Counted from the stretch's first letter, positions 31,887 through 43,894 are shown. The stretch: DNA of 64,000 bases from Inia geoffrensis (GCA_036417435.1 CM070912.1:23052055-23116054), one strand, 5' to 3'. Numbers and translations are program-made. The notes: generated from the sequence alone by a model not told the origin.

Positions 31887-32744
31887 CCGGTGAGGCTCTC
31901 CCCACACTCCACATTTAAACTGAGACACCTGGAATATCCAAATGTCTTATCAATTGTAAGGAAGGGGCTAAGCTTCATCAGTGACTAGGCAATTGCAAAT
32001 TAAAAACGCAAGGCACACAGCCCCTTTGCAATCTACACATTTTTCATTTCCTCCCCTCTCGTCCTCTCCTCAGCCCCTGGCAATCTTGCTGCAGGCTCTA
32101 AAGCAGCCCTTCATGAAGACCACCAGGGACCTCCAGGTCACCCAAAGTTACTAAGCCACATTTGAATCCAGTTTAGATGCTGCCCTTTCCATATCCTCAC
32201 ACACAGAATGAGATACAGACTCTACGAATGCTTCACAAGGGATCTCTTCCCAAGGCCAAAGTGAAAGTCATGTGAAGGTCATAAGCAAACTCATTTGGGA
32301 CCATCCAAGATCTTTCTCTGTTCATGTCCCCACCATACACACCCCTGCCTGCACGTGCACACCCTGCTCCCCAGCCCTCCTCGAAACCAAACACCTCTGG
32401 ATGGAGAGACACCCCAGAAGTCCTCAAGCTGGGTTCGCTCTTGATCAGACACCTCCGGTTGAGCTTCGCAAATCACCACTGTTCAGTCTGGTTGGATTTC
32501 CTCAGAGAGCTGCCTGCCACAGCTCACACACAGCGAGACAGAGCCCCACAGCACTCCCAGCCAGCCTCTCCGGGGGCTCTCCTCACTGTGTTCCCCTTGA
32601 AACCCCACTCAGGTCTTCCCCCCAGGGTCTCATGTTAGATGAAACAGACCACATATTAGTCCCAGGAGCTGAAGTCATCTTTCATTCAGCAGTTATACCC
32701 AACTGACCCAGGATGGATACTGGGGCTCCAGAAATGGATGAGAC

Positions 32745-32885
32745 ACAGGCCTGTGTGCCTCAGTTTCTCTATATGGAAGTGGAGCTAATGACAGTGCCTG
32801 CTTCACCAAGTCCCAGTGAAAAAGATGAAAGGAGATTTAGCACAATGCCTTGCACATAGTAGGTGTTCAATAAACTGAAGTTCTG
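32745..32885 (+). repeat. MIR 3' half
   Basis: 'gcctcagtttctctatatgg', 'gatttagcacaatgccttgc' and 'agtaggtgttcaataaactg'. Confidence 0.8.
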
Positions 32886-33094
32886 GTGTATATCCTTAGA
32901 AGGGACAGGCGTACAACATTAATACATTCTCATAGGGTGTCAGCTGAAGTTAAAGGCACACGTGGGCAGCAGAGCTGGCTCTGTGGCTGCGGACCGTGAC
33001 CACTGCATCACCTACCAGGTTCAAATGCAATAATAGGTACCAAATGCATCACACAGGGTTTGGCACTAGTCATCATTTTATTACTACTGCTATG

Positions 33095-33362
33095 ACTTTT
33101 AACTAATATTTATTAAGCACAGTTGCCCAGCACTGTTCTAAGTACTTAATTAACACATCTAATCCTCAAACAACCCTATGAAATGAGTATTATTATGATT
33201 TATTTTATTTTTATTGTTATTATCATAATCTTCCCCAAATATGGAAATGAAAACACAAAGAGGTTAATTTCTCTATGTATCTCAGAGAGTTACACAACAG
33301 AGTTGGGGTTTGAAGCCAGGCAGTCTGACTCCCAAACTCTCAGTCATAACCACGTGTTCTGC
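33095..33362 (-). repeat. MIR SINE with AT-rich expansion
   Basis: Starts 'taatatttattaagcacagt', carries a TTATT-rich expansion at 33,188-33,228, then 'ggtttgaagccaggcagtct'. Confidence 0.8.
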
Positions 33363-33799
33363 TGTTACTTTTACACACCCTGCCTACCTCATTAGGTTGG
33401 GCAAGGATCAAATGGTAAAATCCAAAATCACACGGACATTCAGTTGAAAAATGGAAAAATCAGTATTTAAGCAAAACTCACATTTTATTCAAAATTCACC
33501 TTGAAAATCCCTTATATCATCCATAAAACAGGCTTCTAAGCATTACTACACTACCTCACCCAGCCAGTTTTTCCTCCAGCATTGAAACAGAATGCTGATC
33601 CTTCAGTTAAACACCTAAAAAACACCTGGTTGGGGGTTGCTTGGCTGGGAGATATCTGGGCTAAGCCCGCACAGTTTAATTCCCACTAAATTGAATGGGT
33701 GTGTGATGTAGTTCCACCTTTCTGTGTGTGGATTTGCTGCATCATGACAATACTGCCTAACCCTTACCTGCCTCTTACTGTGTCATGTCTCATTCCGTG
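33363..33799. other. unassigned stretch
   Basis: No recognised element; AT-richer. Confidence 0.4.
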
Positions 33800-33962
33800 T
33801 GTTTTGCATGTGTGGATGCACTTAATCTCCCCGTCAGCCCCAGGAGGTAGGTACTGTTATTGTCATTCTCATCTTACAGATGGGGAAACTGAGGCACGGG
33901 GTTTCGAGCACTTGTCCGACATTATCCAGCTGGATTTGACCCCAGACACTCTGGCTCCAGGG
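33800..33962 (-). repeat. MIR fragment
   Basis: 'acttaatctccccgtcagcc', 'cttacagatggggaaactga' and 'gacactctggctccagg'. Confidence 0.85.
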
Positions 33963-34733
33963 GACATGTGACAAGCCTTCTCTCCAATGATCCCAAGGTG
34001 AAAAGTGATTATAACTCCCCTCCCCCACTTCTCGCCCCCAGCCAGCTTCCTCCGTGACCCAGTTGCCTCCAAAGAGCCTGTTGGTCTCTGCAAAGAAGCA
34101 GTCTTGTTGAATCTTCTCTGAAAGCTAATTCGGCCATTTACTCTCAATTTGTAGCAGATGCTGTCGTCTCTCAGATTTCAAAGAAGATGAATGCATGGGT
34201 CAAATTGAATTTAAAAATTTAATTGAATAAGACAGAACCAGACAGCTTGATGGAAGACTTTGATCCGATAAAGGGAGAGTAGAAATACGTGCTCCTAAGG
34301 CCGGGGTGTGATGGGGAGCTGTCTGGACCTCGTCTAGCCTCTCCTCATCTGCAGGAAAACCAGTTATGCCAATTAAGGGTGAGATTGCCCTGGGGTGGTG
34401 TAGGGAAGACTGTTCCAAGGCATTTACCAGATTACATGTCCCAAAACAGGCTGGCAGCCCTCCCACCTTCCCGTCCACCCCTGTCTCCAGACCAACCCAA
34501 TTCTGAGCCCCTGCAAGTCAGGGACCTCATCTCAGACCTCACAAGACCCCTGTGTCCTGGCCACTATAGGACCCTACAGAAGAGATATTAAGAAACAGAG
34601 AGAGAAAGATTAAACCAGCAGCCCATAGGGAGATCCCAGCCTACAGACTTTTTCACTATGCATGAAGGTTTGTTTAATTTTTTAATTAGGAGATTTCCCA
34701 TTTTAAAATCCATATTTGCAGCTTCTCTTTAAA
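33963..34733. other. unassigned stretch
   Basis: No repeat or gene recognised; the minus and plus frames at 34,200-34,591 overlap and are not supported. Confidence 0.4.
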
Positions 34734-34872
34734 CATTGCTACTCAAAGTGAGGCCCACGGACCAGGAGCATTGGCACCAAGTCGGAGCTTGTCAGAAATG
34801 CAGAATCTCAGGTCCCACCCCAGACATTCTCTACTGGAATTAATATGTTAATGTTAAGGTTTGAGAAAAACT
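34734..34872 (-). mobile_element. MER5A-type DNA transposon fragment
   Basis: 'ctactcaaagtgaggcccac', 'aatgcagaatctcaggtccc' and 'ttaaggtttgagaaaaac', antisense. Confidence 0.75.
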
Positions 34873-34879
34873 TGCTTTA

Positions 34880-35285
34880 AAACAGTGGTTCTCACCCCTG
34901 GCTGCACATCAGACTCACCTGAAGAGCTTTTGAAAAATCCAGATACTCAGGTCACACTTCATCCCTTTCCTTCAGAATCTCTGGGGGTGGGCTTCCCTGG
35001 TGGCGCAGTGGTTGAGAGTCCGCCTGCCGATGCAGGGGACGCGGGTTCATGCCCCGGTCCGGGAGGATCCCGCATGCCACGGAGCGGCTGGGCCCGTGCG
35101 CCATGGCCGCTGAGCCTGCGCGTCCGGAGGCTGTGCTCCGCAACAGGAGAGGCCGCAACAGTGAGAGGCCCGCATACCGAAAAAAAAAAAAAAAAGAATC
35201 TCTGGGGGTGAGACCCAGGCATCGGCAGTTTTTAAAGCTCCCAGGTGATTCCAGTGGGTGACCAAGCTCAAGAACCAGTAGATTA
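34880..35285 (+). mobile_element. MER5-related transposon split by CHR
   Basis: Left end 'cagtggttctcacccctggc', right end 'ttttaaagctcccaggtgat' and 'caagctcaagaaccagta'. The CHR inserted at 'agaatctctgggggtg'. Confidence 0.78.
34990..35194 (+). mobile_element. CHR SINE, short form
   Basis: Perfect 16-bp target duplications 'agaatctctgggggtg' at 34,974-34,989 and 35,195-35,210, cutting a MER5-type element. Confidence 0.97.
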
Positions 35286-35534
35286 AGATGAGAATATCCA
35301 GCAACATTGGGTTTCTATTCCCACATAGTAAAAAGGGGCTGGGCATGAGGGGCCATTCACCAACCCCTCCTGGCCTCGACATGCATTTTCATAACCTGCC
35401 AGGTACCATGTGCCTGTGATGCCCGACCTAATTACATGCTTGAGGTTCCTGAAGCTCTTCTCCTCCTGGGACCCTCTCCCTACCTTCCCTATCCCTCCTT
35501 CTTTTAGGAGGGCCATTAGCAAGATGCAGCCAAG

Positions 35535-36515
35535 CAGCTTCTAATAAAGTAAATGTGCATGAAATACATGCCCCAGCAATTCCACTCCTAGATTTACAAC
35601 CAACAGAAGCAAATGCACATGCCCACAAAAAAGACTTGTACAAGAACACTCATAACGGCATTTTTCGTAATAGCTCAAGCTGGAAACAACCCAAATGACC
35701 ATCAACAGAAGAAAGGATAAGCAAATCATGGTACATCCATTCAATAGAATACATCTCAGCAATAAAAGGGAGCAAACTATTGATCCATGCAAAACACGGA
35801 TGAATCTCAAAAACTTTATTTATGTAGAGGGAAAAAAAGCCAAACACAAAAGCATACATGCTGGAGGATTTCATTTCTACGAAACTCTTTTAAACTGCAA
35901 AACAAAGATATGGTGAAATAAACCAGAATAGTGGTTGCTTCTGCAGTGGAAGGAGGGTGTTGACTGGACAGGGTCATGACAGAACTTTCTGGAGTGGTGT
36001 TAATATTCTGTACCTTGGGGACTTCCCTGGTGGCACAGTGGTTAAGAATCTGCCTGCCAATGCAGGGGACACAGGTTCCAGCCCTGGCCCGGGAAGATGC
36101 CACATGCCGTGGAGCAACTAAGCCCACGTGCAACAACTACTGAGCCTGCACTCTAGAGCCCGTGAGCTGCAACTCCTGAGCCTGTGTGCCGCGACTACTG
36201 AAGCCCGCACGCCTAGATCCCGTGCTCTGCAACAGAAGCTACCGAAATGAGAAGCCCGTGCACCGCAACGAAGGGTAGCCCCCGATCGCTGCAACTAGAG
36301 AAAGCCTGCCCACGTGCAGCAACGAAGACCCAACACACCCCAAAGTCAATAAATAAATTTACAAATAAATATATATTTAAAAAAAAAAATTCTGTACCTT
36401 AACCTGATGATGTTTACATGAGTGTACACATTTCTCAGAACTCATCAAGCTATACTGTTAAGATCTGTGTGTTTTCCCCTATGGGAATTTTACTTCAATA
36501 AAGAAAAAAATTTAA
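35535..36515 (+). mobile_element. old L1 ORF2 end plus 3' UTR, split by CHR
   Basis: 'agcaattccactcctagatt', 'catcaacagaagaaaggata', 'catggtacatccattcaata' mark the end of ORF2. The 3' UTR ends 'gggaattttacttcaataaa'. Translation is broken by stops. Confidence 0.85.
36017..36388 (+). mobile_element. CHR SINE, long form
   Basis: Long copy with extra 'gcgactactgaagcccgcac' module. Target duplications 'attctgtacctt' at 36,005-36,016 and 36,389-36,400. Confidence 0.95.
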
Positions 36516-36544
36516 CCACTACTTTAAAAAAAAACTGTCAAGAG

Positions 36545-37240
36545 GCAGTGTGAGGTGGTGGAATGCATGTGAGCTTAGGAATTTGAGTCTTGACTCCTCT
36601 ACTCTCAGCCTTAGAGATCTCAGGCAAGGGAGGCAAGAACTGGGAAAAATATCACCATGTGAACACAATTGCTTAGCTACCCAGTTCTTTTCTCCCTTGC
36701 TCACTCTGAACAGGGATGAAAACCAAATATTCACTTTCCCAGCCTCCCTCACAGCTGGGAGCGGTCATATGATCAGATACCAAAATATGTAGATAGATGT
36801 CAAAGAGATATTTTACATTTCTGGTTAAAAATAAATAAAAGAAACAGCTGTAGCTGGTTCTATCCTTCTTTCTCCCTCCTTGCATTGAAAACAGATATAA
36901 TGCCTGGAGCAGGGGCAGCCCTCTTTTGACCATGAGACAAAAGCAATTAGCAAAAGCTGAAGGAACTCAGAAATACTGTCCCTGACACTGCTGAAGGGCT
37001 AAACCAAAGTCAGGAGCTGCCTCCTTCCAAGCTGCTTCTCCTGTGAGAGAAATAACACCCTGTTTGCTTAGGCCACTCTGAGTCAGGCTCTAAGTTCCTT
37101 ATAGCTGAAAGCATCCCTAACGTCCCACCAGCAAGGACTTCCTGGAGAAGTAAGTAAGATAATCTTTGTTAAATCATAAAACCATGTGCCAGACATACAT
37201 GAGGTGCTCAGTGCATGTATACACTCTCCTCCCAAACCCC
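36545..37240 (+). repeat. MIR SINE, probably split
   Basis: Left part 'ggtggtggaatgcatgtgag' to 'gagatctcaggcaag' (36,545-36,635); possible right part 'gtgccagacatacatgaggt' near 37,187. An LTR lies between. Confidence 0.45.
36640..37130 (+). repeat. ERVL-type LTR relic
   Basis: 'ttgcattgaaaacagatata', 'atgcctggagcaggggcagc', 'ctcttttgaccatgagacaa' and the end 'cttatagctgaaagcatccc' follow the order of a known type of mammalian LTR; name uncertain. Confidence 0.55.
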
Positions 37241-37332
37241 CTTTCAGGAATCTGGACACTTTGACAGTGAAAACATATGATTGGTTGAAGAGGATTTTTC
37301 CCCCTAATTAATGAATAGGTAATATAGGTAGG

Positions 37333-37838
37333 TGTGGTAGCCAGAATAATGTCCCGCTCCCAAAGATGGCCACATTCAAGTCCTCAGAGTTCATAAATAT
37401 GTTATGTTCATGACAAGAGAGGATTAAGATGCAGATGGAATTAAGTTTGCTCAATAGCTGACCCTGAGATGGGGAGATTATTCTGGATTACCTGGGTGGG
37501 CCCACTGGAATCACAGTGGTCTTTAAGTGTGGAAGAGAAAGGCAGAAAAGTGAGTGTCAGAGGGATGCTACGTGAGATAGAGTCACCTGGGCATCACTGG
37601 TTTGAAGAGGGAAGGGGCCACAAGCCAAGAAACGTGGGCAGCCTGGCTGGAAAAAGCAGGAAAACAGATTCTCCCATAGAGCTTCCAGAAGGAATGCAGT
37701 CCTGCCAACACCTTGACTTTAGCTCAGTGAGACCCATTGCAGACGTCTGACCTCCAGAACTGTAAGTTAATAACTTTGTGTTGTTTTATGCCACTAAGTT
37801 TGTGGTGATTTGTTACAGCAGCCATAGGAAACTAATGC
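37333..37838 (+). mobile_element. MLT1-type LTR
   Basis: Starts 'gtgtggtagccagaataatg', has 'ctgggtgggcccactggaat' in the middle and ends 'gcagccataggaaactaatg'. The minus-strand LTR at 57,012 is of the same subtype. Confidence 0.82.
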
Positions 37839-37840
37839 AG

Positions 37841-38423
37841 CGTGATCTGGAGGCTGAAATGAACACAACAAGCAACTCCTGCACCCAGCAGGATGGAAGA
37901 ACTTCAAGTGTTCCAGCCAGAAAAACCTTCTAAATCTTGATCTGGCTGGTGGTGTAGACGTATGTTAACATATGTAAATTCTCTTTACTACATTTGTATT
38001 ATGCATCAATTAAAAAGTCAAAAAGACACAGTGAATGTCATAACCATACCTTTTTCAGAAAGTTCCACCTATTTCCCATGGACATAGCAGGCTGGAAGGG
38101 GGCAGGATGCTGCCTATATAAGAGGAGTGGCCAAGCTGTACCACCAGACAATAGGGACCCCTCAGAAGCCAGGTTCACTTAAGAGGCCTCCACCCTTTGA
38201 CTCTCCTCTCTACATGCCTGTCAGTCTGACTTTCATCCCACTTCTTCTAACATCTTTTCACAAGCAGTTGCCACTATTACCTAGGATGATTACACAACTC
38301 TGCCCAGCAAAATCTTCAATCTGCTCCTGTTGTCTCAGTGTAATTATCAACAGCGTGTCCCAGTTTGGCAAATAAATCATATAGCCGACTACCTTGAACA
38401 AACTGTTGAAAAAGTGGCATCTA
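37841..38423. other. unassigned stretch with a TATA box
   Basis: No repeat recognised; a canonical TATATAAG lies at 38,115 and an AATAAA at 38,370. Confidence 0.4.
38113..38124 (+). promoter_or_regulatory. canonical TATA-box sequence
   Basis: 'cctatataagag' fits the TATA consensus and a one-mismatch CArG box. A start would be expected near 38,145. No CCAAT box or GC box seen nearby, so support is weak. Confidence 0.2.
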
Positions 38424-38610
38424 GGGCTTCCCTGGTGTCGCGGTGGTTGAGAGTCCGCCTGCCGATTCAGGGGACACGGGTTCGTGCCCTGGTCCGGGAA
38501 GATCCCACATGTCGCGGAGCGGCTGGGCCCGTGAGCCATGGCCGCTGAGCCTGTGCATCCAGAGCCTGTGCTCCACGACGGGAGAGGCCACAACAGTGAG
38601 AGGCCCGCCT

Positions 38611-38642
<32 letters not shown>
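38424..38642 (+). mobile_element. CHR SINE, short form
   Basis: Longest poly(A) of the set (about 27 bases). Target duplications 'aaagtggcatcta' at 38,411-38,423 and 38,643-38,655. Confidence 0.97.
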
Positions 38643-38647
<5 letters not shown>

Positions 38648-38655
38648 GGCATCTA

Positions 38656-39149
38656 AGGAGATCGTACCCAGGGGAAGAAATCTCAGCCCCTGCTACACTC
38701 CATCACAGTGCTTGAGGGTTACGGTGAAAGAGAGAGGAACAAGAAATCCCATTCACTGTTTGGGTCTGACCACGTGCACACCCTCTGCCCCACTGACCAC
38801 ACTGGCCTCATCAGCACATGGATGAGCTCAGAACAGCCGGGTATGTGGATCTATAAAACCTCACTCATGTCCTGCCCCTGGCCCAAACCAAACTGCCCGC
38901 TCCATCCTCCCTGGGCAAAATCCACATGCTTAAGAGCATCACGTGGGACCCATTCAAAGTAATTAACAACTTGTTCAATATCATAAACCACCTCCACTCC
39001 CCGGATCTTTCCCCAACCTTGGGACTCAGATGAAAGGCAGACAAATTTGGTTTCCGTTTGTCTTTGGGCTGAACTTTTTTTTCTTGAGCTGGTTAAATGA
39101 CATCCTGCCTTCTCAGGCTCAGAAAACACAGTCTATTTTGTGTTCAGCG
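38656..39149. other. unassigned stretch
   Basis: Nothing recognised. Confidence 0.35.
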
Positions 39150-39522
39150 ACTCTTGAGTCCCTGTGAGAGTCACCTTGCAGGAGTGGTCTGGTGAATCTG
39201 GCCCTGGTTTCCCAGTGGCATGAGGGTGATTAGACTCTGGTCTGTGGCTCAGCCACCTCCTAAGGCTAGAGACACACAATAGTGGCCCGTTAGGCTCAGC
39301 TGACAGCCAGTATCAACAACCAAATCTACGGGGGTATGATTCAGATGGTTCCAGTCCCCAGCCTTCAAGTTTTCCAGCCAAAGGCACATACATCATAGAA
39401 CAGGGACAGTGTATCCCACTGTGCTCTGTCTAAAGTCCTGACATACAGAAACCGTGAGAGACAATAAAAATTAGTGTTATTTAAGCACTGTGTTCTGGGG
39501 TAATTTGCAGCAGTGGATAACT
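39150..39522 (+). repeat. ERVL-type LTR relic
   Basis: 3' end 'gagagacaataaaaattagt', 'tgttctggggtaatttgcag', 'cagtggataactag' parallels the LTR ends at 17,735 and 29,890. The 5' border is uncertain. Confidence 0.5.
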
Positions 39523-39869
39523 AGTAGAGAAAGAACCTAAATGATGCCATCTCACACAGCATCCAGACATAAAATCTTCTGGAAGGACTGGGATTGGTAC
39601 TGTCCGAGGTGTGCAACCAATCACTGAATCCAGGAGAAAGCTATTCCATGATGGGTCCAGCCAGTGGCCCAAATGGGGCACCATGATGACAACTCCACTT
39701 GCAAGGAAGGAGAGGGAGAGAGGTCCTCCCAAGTAAATAACGCTGGCAGACAAAAGCAGTGTCAAATGCAGTGACCTCACTGCTTATCTAACTCCCACTC
39801 CTGTTAGCTGCAGTGATGTCTTCTGCTGATGTCAAAATAGTTATCCCATTACTATTAAAGATACCTCTT
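39523..39869. other. unassigned stretch
   Basis: Nothing recognised. Confidence 0.35.
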
Positions 39870-40078
39870 GGGCTTCCCTAGTGGCGCAGTGGTTGACAGT
39901 CTGCCTGCCGATGCAGGGGACACGGGCTCGTGCTCCGGTCCGGGAATATCCCACATGCCGCGGAGCGGCTGGGCCCGTGAGCCATGGCCGCTGAGCGTGC
40001 GCGTCCGGAGCCCGTGCTACGCAACGGGAGAGGCCGCAACAGTGAGAGGCCCGTGTCCCGCAAGAAAAAAAAAAAAAA
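39870..40078 (+). mobile_element. CHR SINE, short form
   Basis: CpG-rich copy with B box changed to 'gggctcgtgctcc'. Poly(A) starts after 'cccgcaag'. Flanking duplication not evident. Confidence 0.93.
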
Positions 40079-40084
40079 AGAAAA

Positions 40085-40215
40085 TTTCACTATTTTGAAT
40101 TATGAATTTAAATTTAAACTATTATGAATTTAAATTTCACTATTTAAACTTAAATAGCCACATGTGGCCAGTAGCTATCATATTGGACAGCACAGTACCT
40201 GGATTTAAAGCATGC
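40085..40215. repeat. AT-rich direct repeats and DNA-element relic
   Basis: 'tatgaatttaaattt' occurs twice (about 40,101 and 40,122). Downstream 'agccacatgtggccagtagc' and 'atattggacagcacag' look like the end of an old non-autonomous DNA transposon. Confidence 0.5.
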
Positions 40216-40879
40216 CAAGTTCTTTACCTCTCAGGGGTTTAGAACAACAATTCTCTCTTCTTGGGATTGGACGTAAGTGAGAAATGTTTCCCCAAAGGAA
40301 ATCAGGGGGAGATATTCCCAGATTAGGAGGTGGCGGAGACGTAAGAGCAACAGGTGTCACCTCACTGAGGGGGAAATCATGGATAACTCAGAGAGCAAAT
40401 GATAGGGAATGGTGAGGGGACAACCCCAAAGGCGGAGTTCAAGTCAGAGCAGTGCTCAAATGTGAATTTGCTACAGGGTAAAATGGAAAAGCCAGTTGTG
40501 GAGAAATACACACAGTTTGAGTCCATTGATACAAATTCAGAAATCAGCACAACTAAACAATATATTATTTACAGCTGCAAACATATTAGGCAAAACCAAA
40601 AAATAAGCAACAGAATGATAAACACAAAATTCACAGTAAAGGTGACTTCTGAGGGAAGAGAAGGAGATAAGGGAGGGACAGTGCAGCCCACCCTGGGCGC
40701 AGGTGGCATGGGGTTCACTGCTGTAGAGAACGTCAAAACAATAAAACAAGTTAAAACTCAGTCAGTCTGTTTTTTAATTTCACCAAGCTCCAGCGATTGT
40801 AAACAATGTCAGTGATAAAATACTCTTCCCCTAAAAAAGCTTTTGTTGATTTAGGTTCTAAAAATTGCTGCAATTACTA
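40216..40879. other. unassigned stretch
   Basis: The 138-codon plus frame at 40,399-40,815 has no recognised domain. A-rich composition toward its end suggests a degraded L1, but I cannot align it with confidence. Confidence 0.35.
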
Positions 40880-40950
40880 GATAGATAGACATAGATACAA
40901 ATACAAATAGATATTGTATATACATACACATATATGTATATATGTAAACT
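40879..40950. repeat. degenerate GATA/TACA simple sequence
   Basis: 'tagatagatagacatagata' followed by TACATA/TATATG units. Confidence 0.8.
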
Positions 40951-41361
40951 TCAAATTTTCATATTTTATTACTTATAGTTTGTGCCAGGTATCAACTTTT
41001 CTGTCTCTCAACTCCACATTCATTCTTCTCTCACCTGCTTTGAGATTTCGGAGCTGGGCCTGTAAACATTTCTCCTTTGCCAGCTGACATAACGTTGGCT
41101 GTTAGTAGAGGGCGCTGGAGGGACACTGCAAAAGGAAGGGGCTTCTCTTCCCTGGTTCCAGCAGGAGGCTTCCAAGGGAGTTTCACAAGCACTCCAACAA
41201 GAGGCTTCCTAGTGAGTTTTGCCAGCATCCCAACTGATTGTTTGCTGGCCGCCAGCCCTGTCATGCAAGCACTTCAATGAACTATGCAGTGAACCTCAGC
41301 TCCTCCTCTCCCACGAGGTCTAATCGCAGCATCTTCCAACTTGTTCTTTCCCTGGTGCAGT
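40951..41361. other. unassigned stretch with CTCF-like site
   Basis: Possibly an old LTR by feel ('ggctgttagtagagggcgct', 'cactccaacaagaggcttcc') but not assignable. Confidence 0.35.
41102..41118 (+). promoter_or_regulatory. CTCF-like motif
   Basis: 'ttagtagagggcgctgg' matches the CTCF core AGRKGGCRSY exactly; the preceding CC of the long consensus is TT. Confidence 0.4.
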
Positions 41362-42531
41362 AGGTAGAATTCTAAGGACTCCCCCTTGTGTACCTGCCCT
41401 GTATAATCCTCAGGATTTAGAATATCATAAATTCTAATCCTGTTCTTAGATAATGTTTTATGGCATAGTTTACTTGAAGAAAGGGCTATTATCTGGGTGA
41501 GCCTGACCTAATCACATGAGCCCGGTAAGTCTGGGTCTACAGGTCAGAGACAGGAAAAAATAAAGATTCAAAGCACAGAAGGATTTGACCTTCCACTGCT
41601 GGCTTGAGGATAGATGGGGCCACTTGGCAAGGAATGTGAGTGGCAGCTAGGAGCTGAGGGTGGCCCCCAGCTGACAACCAATAGGAAATAAAGACTTCAG
41701 TCCTACAACCACAAGGAACTGAACTCTGCCAACAACAAGAATGAGCTTCCATATGAGAACTCAGTCCTGCTGACACCTTGGTTCAGCCTTGTCATACACT
41801 GAGCAAAGAACTGATAACCTACAGAACTGTGAGCTAACAAATAGGTGTTTTTTTAAAAATATTCTCTATTGTGTAAAATATACATAAGATAAAATTTACC
41901 ATTGTAACCATTTTTAATTGTACAGTTCAGTGTTAGTAAGTAAATTCACATTGTGTACAACCATCTCCCCTGTCCACCTCCAAAACTCTTCTCATCATCC
42001 CAAACTGAAACTCGGTACCCATTAAATAGTAAATCCTCATGCGCCTCTGGCAACCAATATTCTTTCTGCCTCTATGAATCTGACTACTAGGTACCTCATA
42101 TCAGTGGGACCATAGAGTATTTTTTCTTCTGTGACTAACTTATTTCACTTAACATATTTTCAAGGTTGATTTATATTGTATCATGTGTCAGATACAATGG
42201 CCTTCCTTTTTAAGGCTGAAGAACATTCCATTGCATAGATATACCACATCTTGTTTAGCCATTTATCTGTTGATGGATACTGGGGTTGCTTTCACATTTT
42301 GGCTACTGTGAATAATGCTGCTATGAACATAGGTGTACAAATATCTCTTCAAGTCTCTATTTTCAATTATTTGGGGTATATACCCAAAAGGAGAATTGCT
42401 GGATCATATGGTAATTCTGTGTTTAATTTTTTGAAGAACCACCATACTGTTTTCCATAGCTGCTAAATAGGGATTGTTTTAAACTGCTAAATTTGTGCTA
42501 ATTTGTTACTCAGCAATAGAAAATTAATACA
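41362..42531 (+). mobile_element. MLT1-like LTR split by L1
   Basis: Left part from 'gcagtaggtagaattctaag' to 'gaactgtgagctaacaaata' (41,841). Right part 'gttttaaactgctaaatttg' to 'cagcaatagaaaattaatac'. Together they form one LTR of about 560 bp. Subfamily uncertain. Confidence 0.7.
41855..42467 (-). mobile_element. old L1 3' end inside LTR
   Basis: Antisense L1M: 'ttaattgtacagttcagtgt', 'catttatctgttgatggata', 'tgctgctatgaacataggtg' and 'ggagaattgctggatcatat' (the end of ORF2). Confidence 0.92.
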
Positions 42532-42755
42532 CTTGAGTATTCTGTCTCAGCCTTAGAAATAGTAAATGCTTCCTACATCTGCTACTCCCATATTGTTTAG
42601 AGTTTCTTTACCTCTCTTTGTAGCTAATCTTGTCTTCTAGTTAATAATTTTTCATAAAATTTTCCCTATTCAAATTACTGGTATGGTATGTGTCACCTGA
42701 GTGGTCCCTGATGGATAGAATCTTTAATAAACGTTGTTTCTACATGGAAATTAAT

Positions 42756-43390
42756 TTGTTTATTTTTTATTGAAGTATAATTGATTTACAATGTTGTGTT
42801 AGTTTCTGGTGTACAGCAAAGTGATTCAGTTATACATATACATATTCTTTTTCATATTCTTTTCCATTATGGTTTATTACAAGATATAATAAGATATCCC
42901 CTGTGCTCTACAATAGGACTTTGTGGTTTATATATATAGTAGTTTGTGTCTGCTAATCCCACACTCCTAATTTATTCCTCCCCTATCCCCTTTCCCCTTT
43001 GGTAACCATAAGTTTGTTTTCTATGTCTGTGAGTCTGTTTCTGTTTTGTAAATGAGCTCATTTGTATCATTTTTTAGATTCCAGATATAAGTGATATCAT
43101 ATGATATTTGTCTTTCTCTGTCTGACTTACTTTACTTGGTATGGTAATCTCTAGGTCCATCCATGTTGCTGCAAATGGCATTATTTCATTCTTTTTTATG
43201 GCTGAGTAGTATCGCTCTCTCTATATATATATACCTATCTATGTCTATCTATCTATATCTATATATCTATATATATATAGCTATACCACATCTTCTTCAT
43301 TCATTCCTCTTTCAATGGGCACTTAAGTTGCTTCCATGTATTGGCTATTATAAATAGTGCTGCTATGTACACTGGGGTGCATGTATTTTT
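42756..43390 (-). mobile_element. L1 3' end, antisense
   Basis: 'aagtataattgatttacaat', 'tggtgtacagcaaagtgatt', 'aggtccatccatgttgctgc' and 'tgctgctatgtacactgggg'. Target duplications 'tacatggaaattaattt' (from 42,739) and 'tacatggaagttaattt' (from 43,391), one mismatch in 17. Confidence 0.95.
43214..43283. repeat. (TCTA/TA) microsatellite within L1
   Basis: CTCTCTATATATAT and TCTATCTATATCTATATAT units replacing the normal L1 spacing at this point. Confidence 0.88.
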
Positions 43391-43407
43391 ACATGGAAGT
43401 TAATTTG

Positions 43408-43887
43408 GAGAACAAGTTACGCAGCCACAGCCACTAACACATACAGCAGATTCGGCCACATCTACTCATTTTCAGTTGTAAATTAGTAATAGTCTGAATT
43501 AGTTTGGGTTTGTCTTGGGTGCATTTCATATCTCTAATCTTTGTGATATTACATATTCCTGTATTTAAATAGTATATTGGAAATAAGCAATGATAACACA
43601 GTGATCTAAAGGAAGAGAGAGAACTTGAGTTTTGTCACTTCTGTCATTCTATCTGACCACCTGGAGTTTTCAATTTCTGTTTAAAATTTAAAACAATGAA
43701 AAAAAATTTTTTTGAAAAAAATTTACAAAGTGTAAATTTTTGGTAGTTCCCATTTTTAATACATATATTAAATATTTTTTTGAATTTGAATAATATATTT
43801 TAAATAGAAATGTATACTTCTTTTTAAATTGTTTATTTTAAATCTAAGTATGAATCAACAAAATAATAATTTTACTGATTAGTAAAT
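43408..43887. other. unassigned AT-rich stretch
   Basis: Holds long A/T runs at 43,690-43,830. Nothing else recognised. Confidence 0.4.
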
Positions 43888-43894
43888 AATCCTT

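Larger units (their letters stand above)
31171..32744. other. unassigned stretch with one MIR
   Basis: Apart from the MIR piece at 31,600, a C run and an X-box palindrome, nothing is recognised. GC-rich frames on both strands are not supported as genes. Confidence 0.4.

Noticed and set aside
31530..31988. 152-codon plus-strand frame
   Set aside because: Includes a MIR piece and a poly(C) run; an equally long frame lies on the other strand.
34990..35194. Possible tRNA gene in the CHR head
   Set aside because: A and B boxes are present, but the acceptor stem and anticodon loop do not form a tRNA; it is the tRNA-derived part of a SINE.
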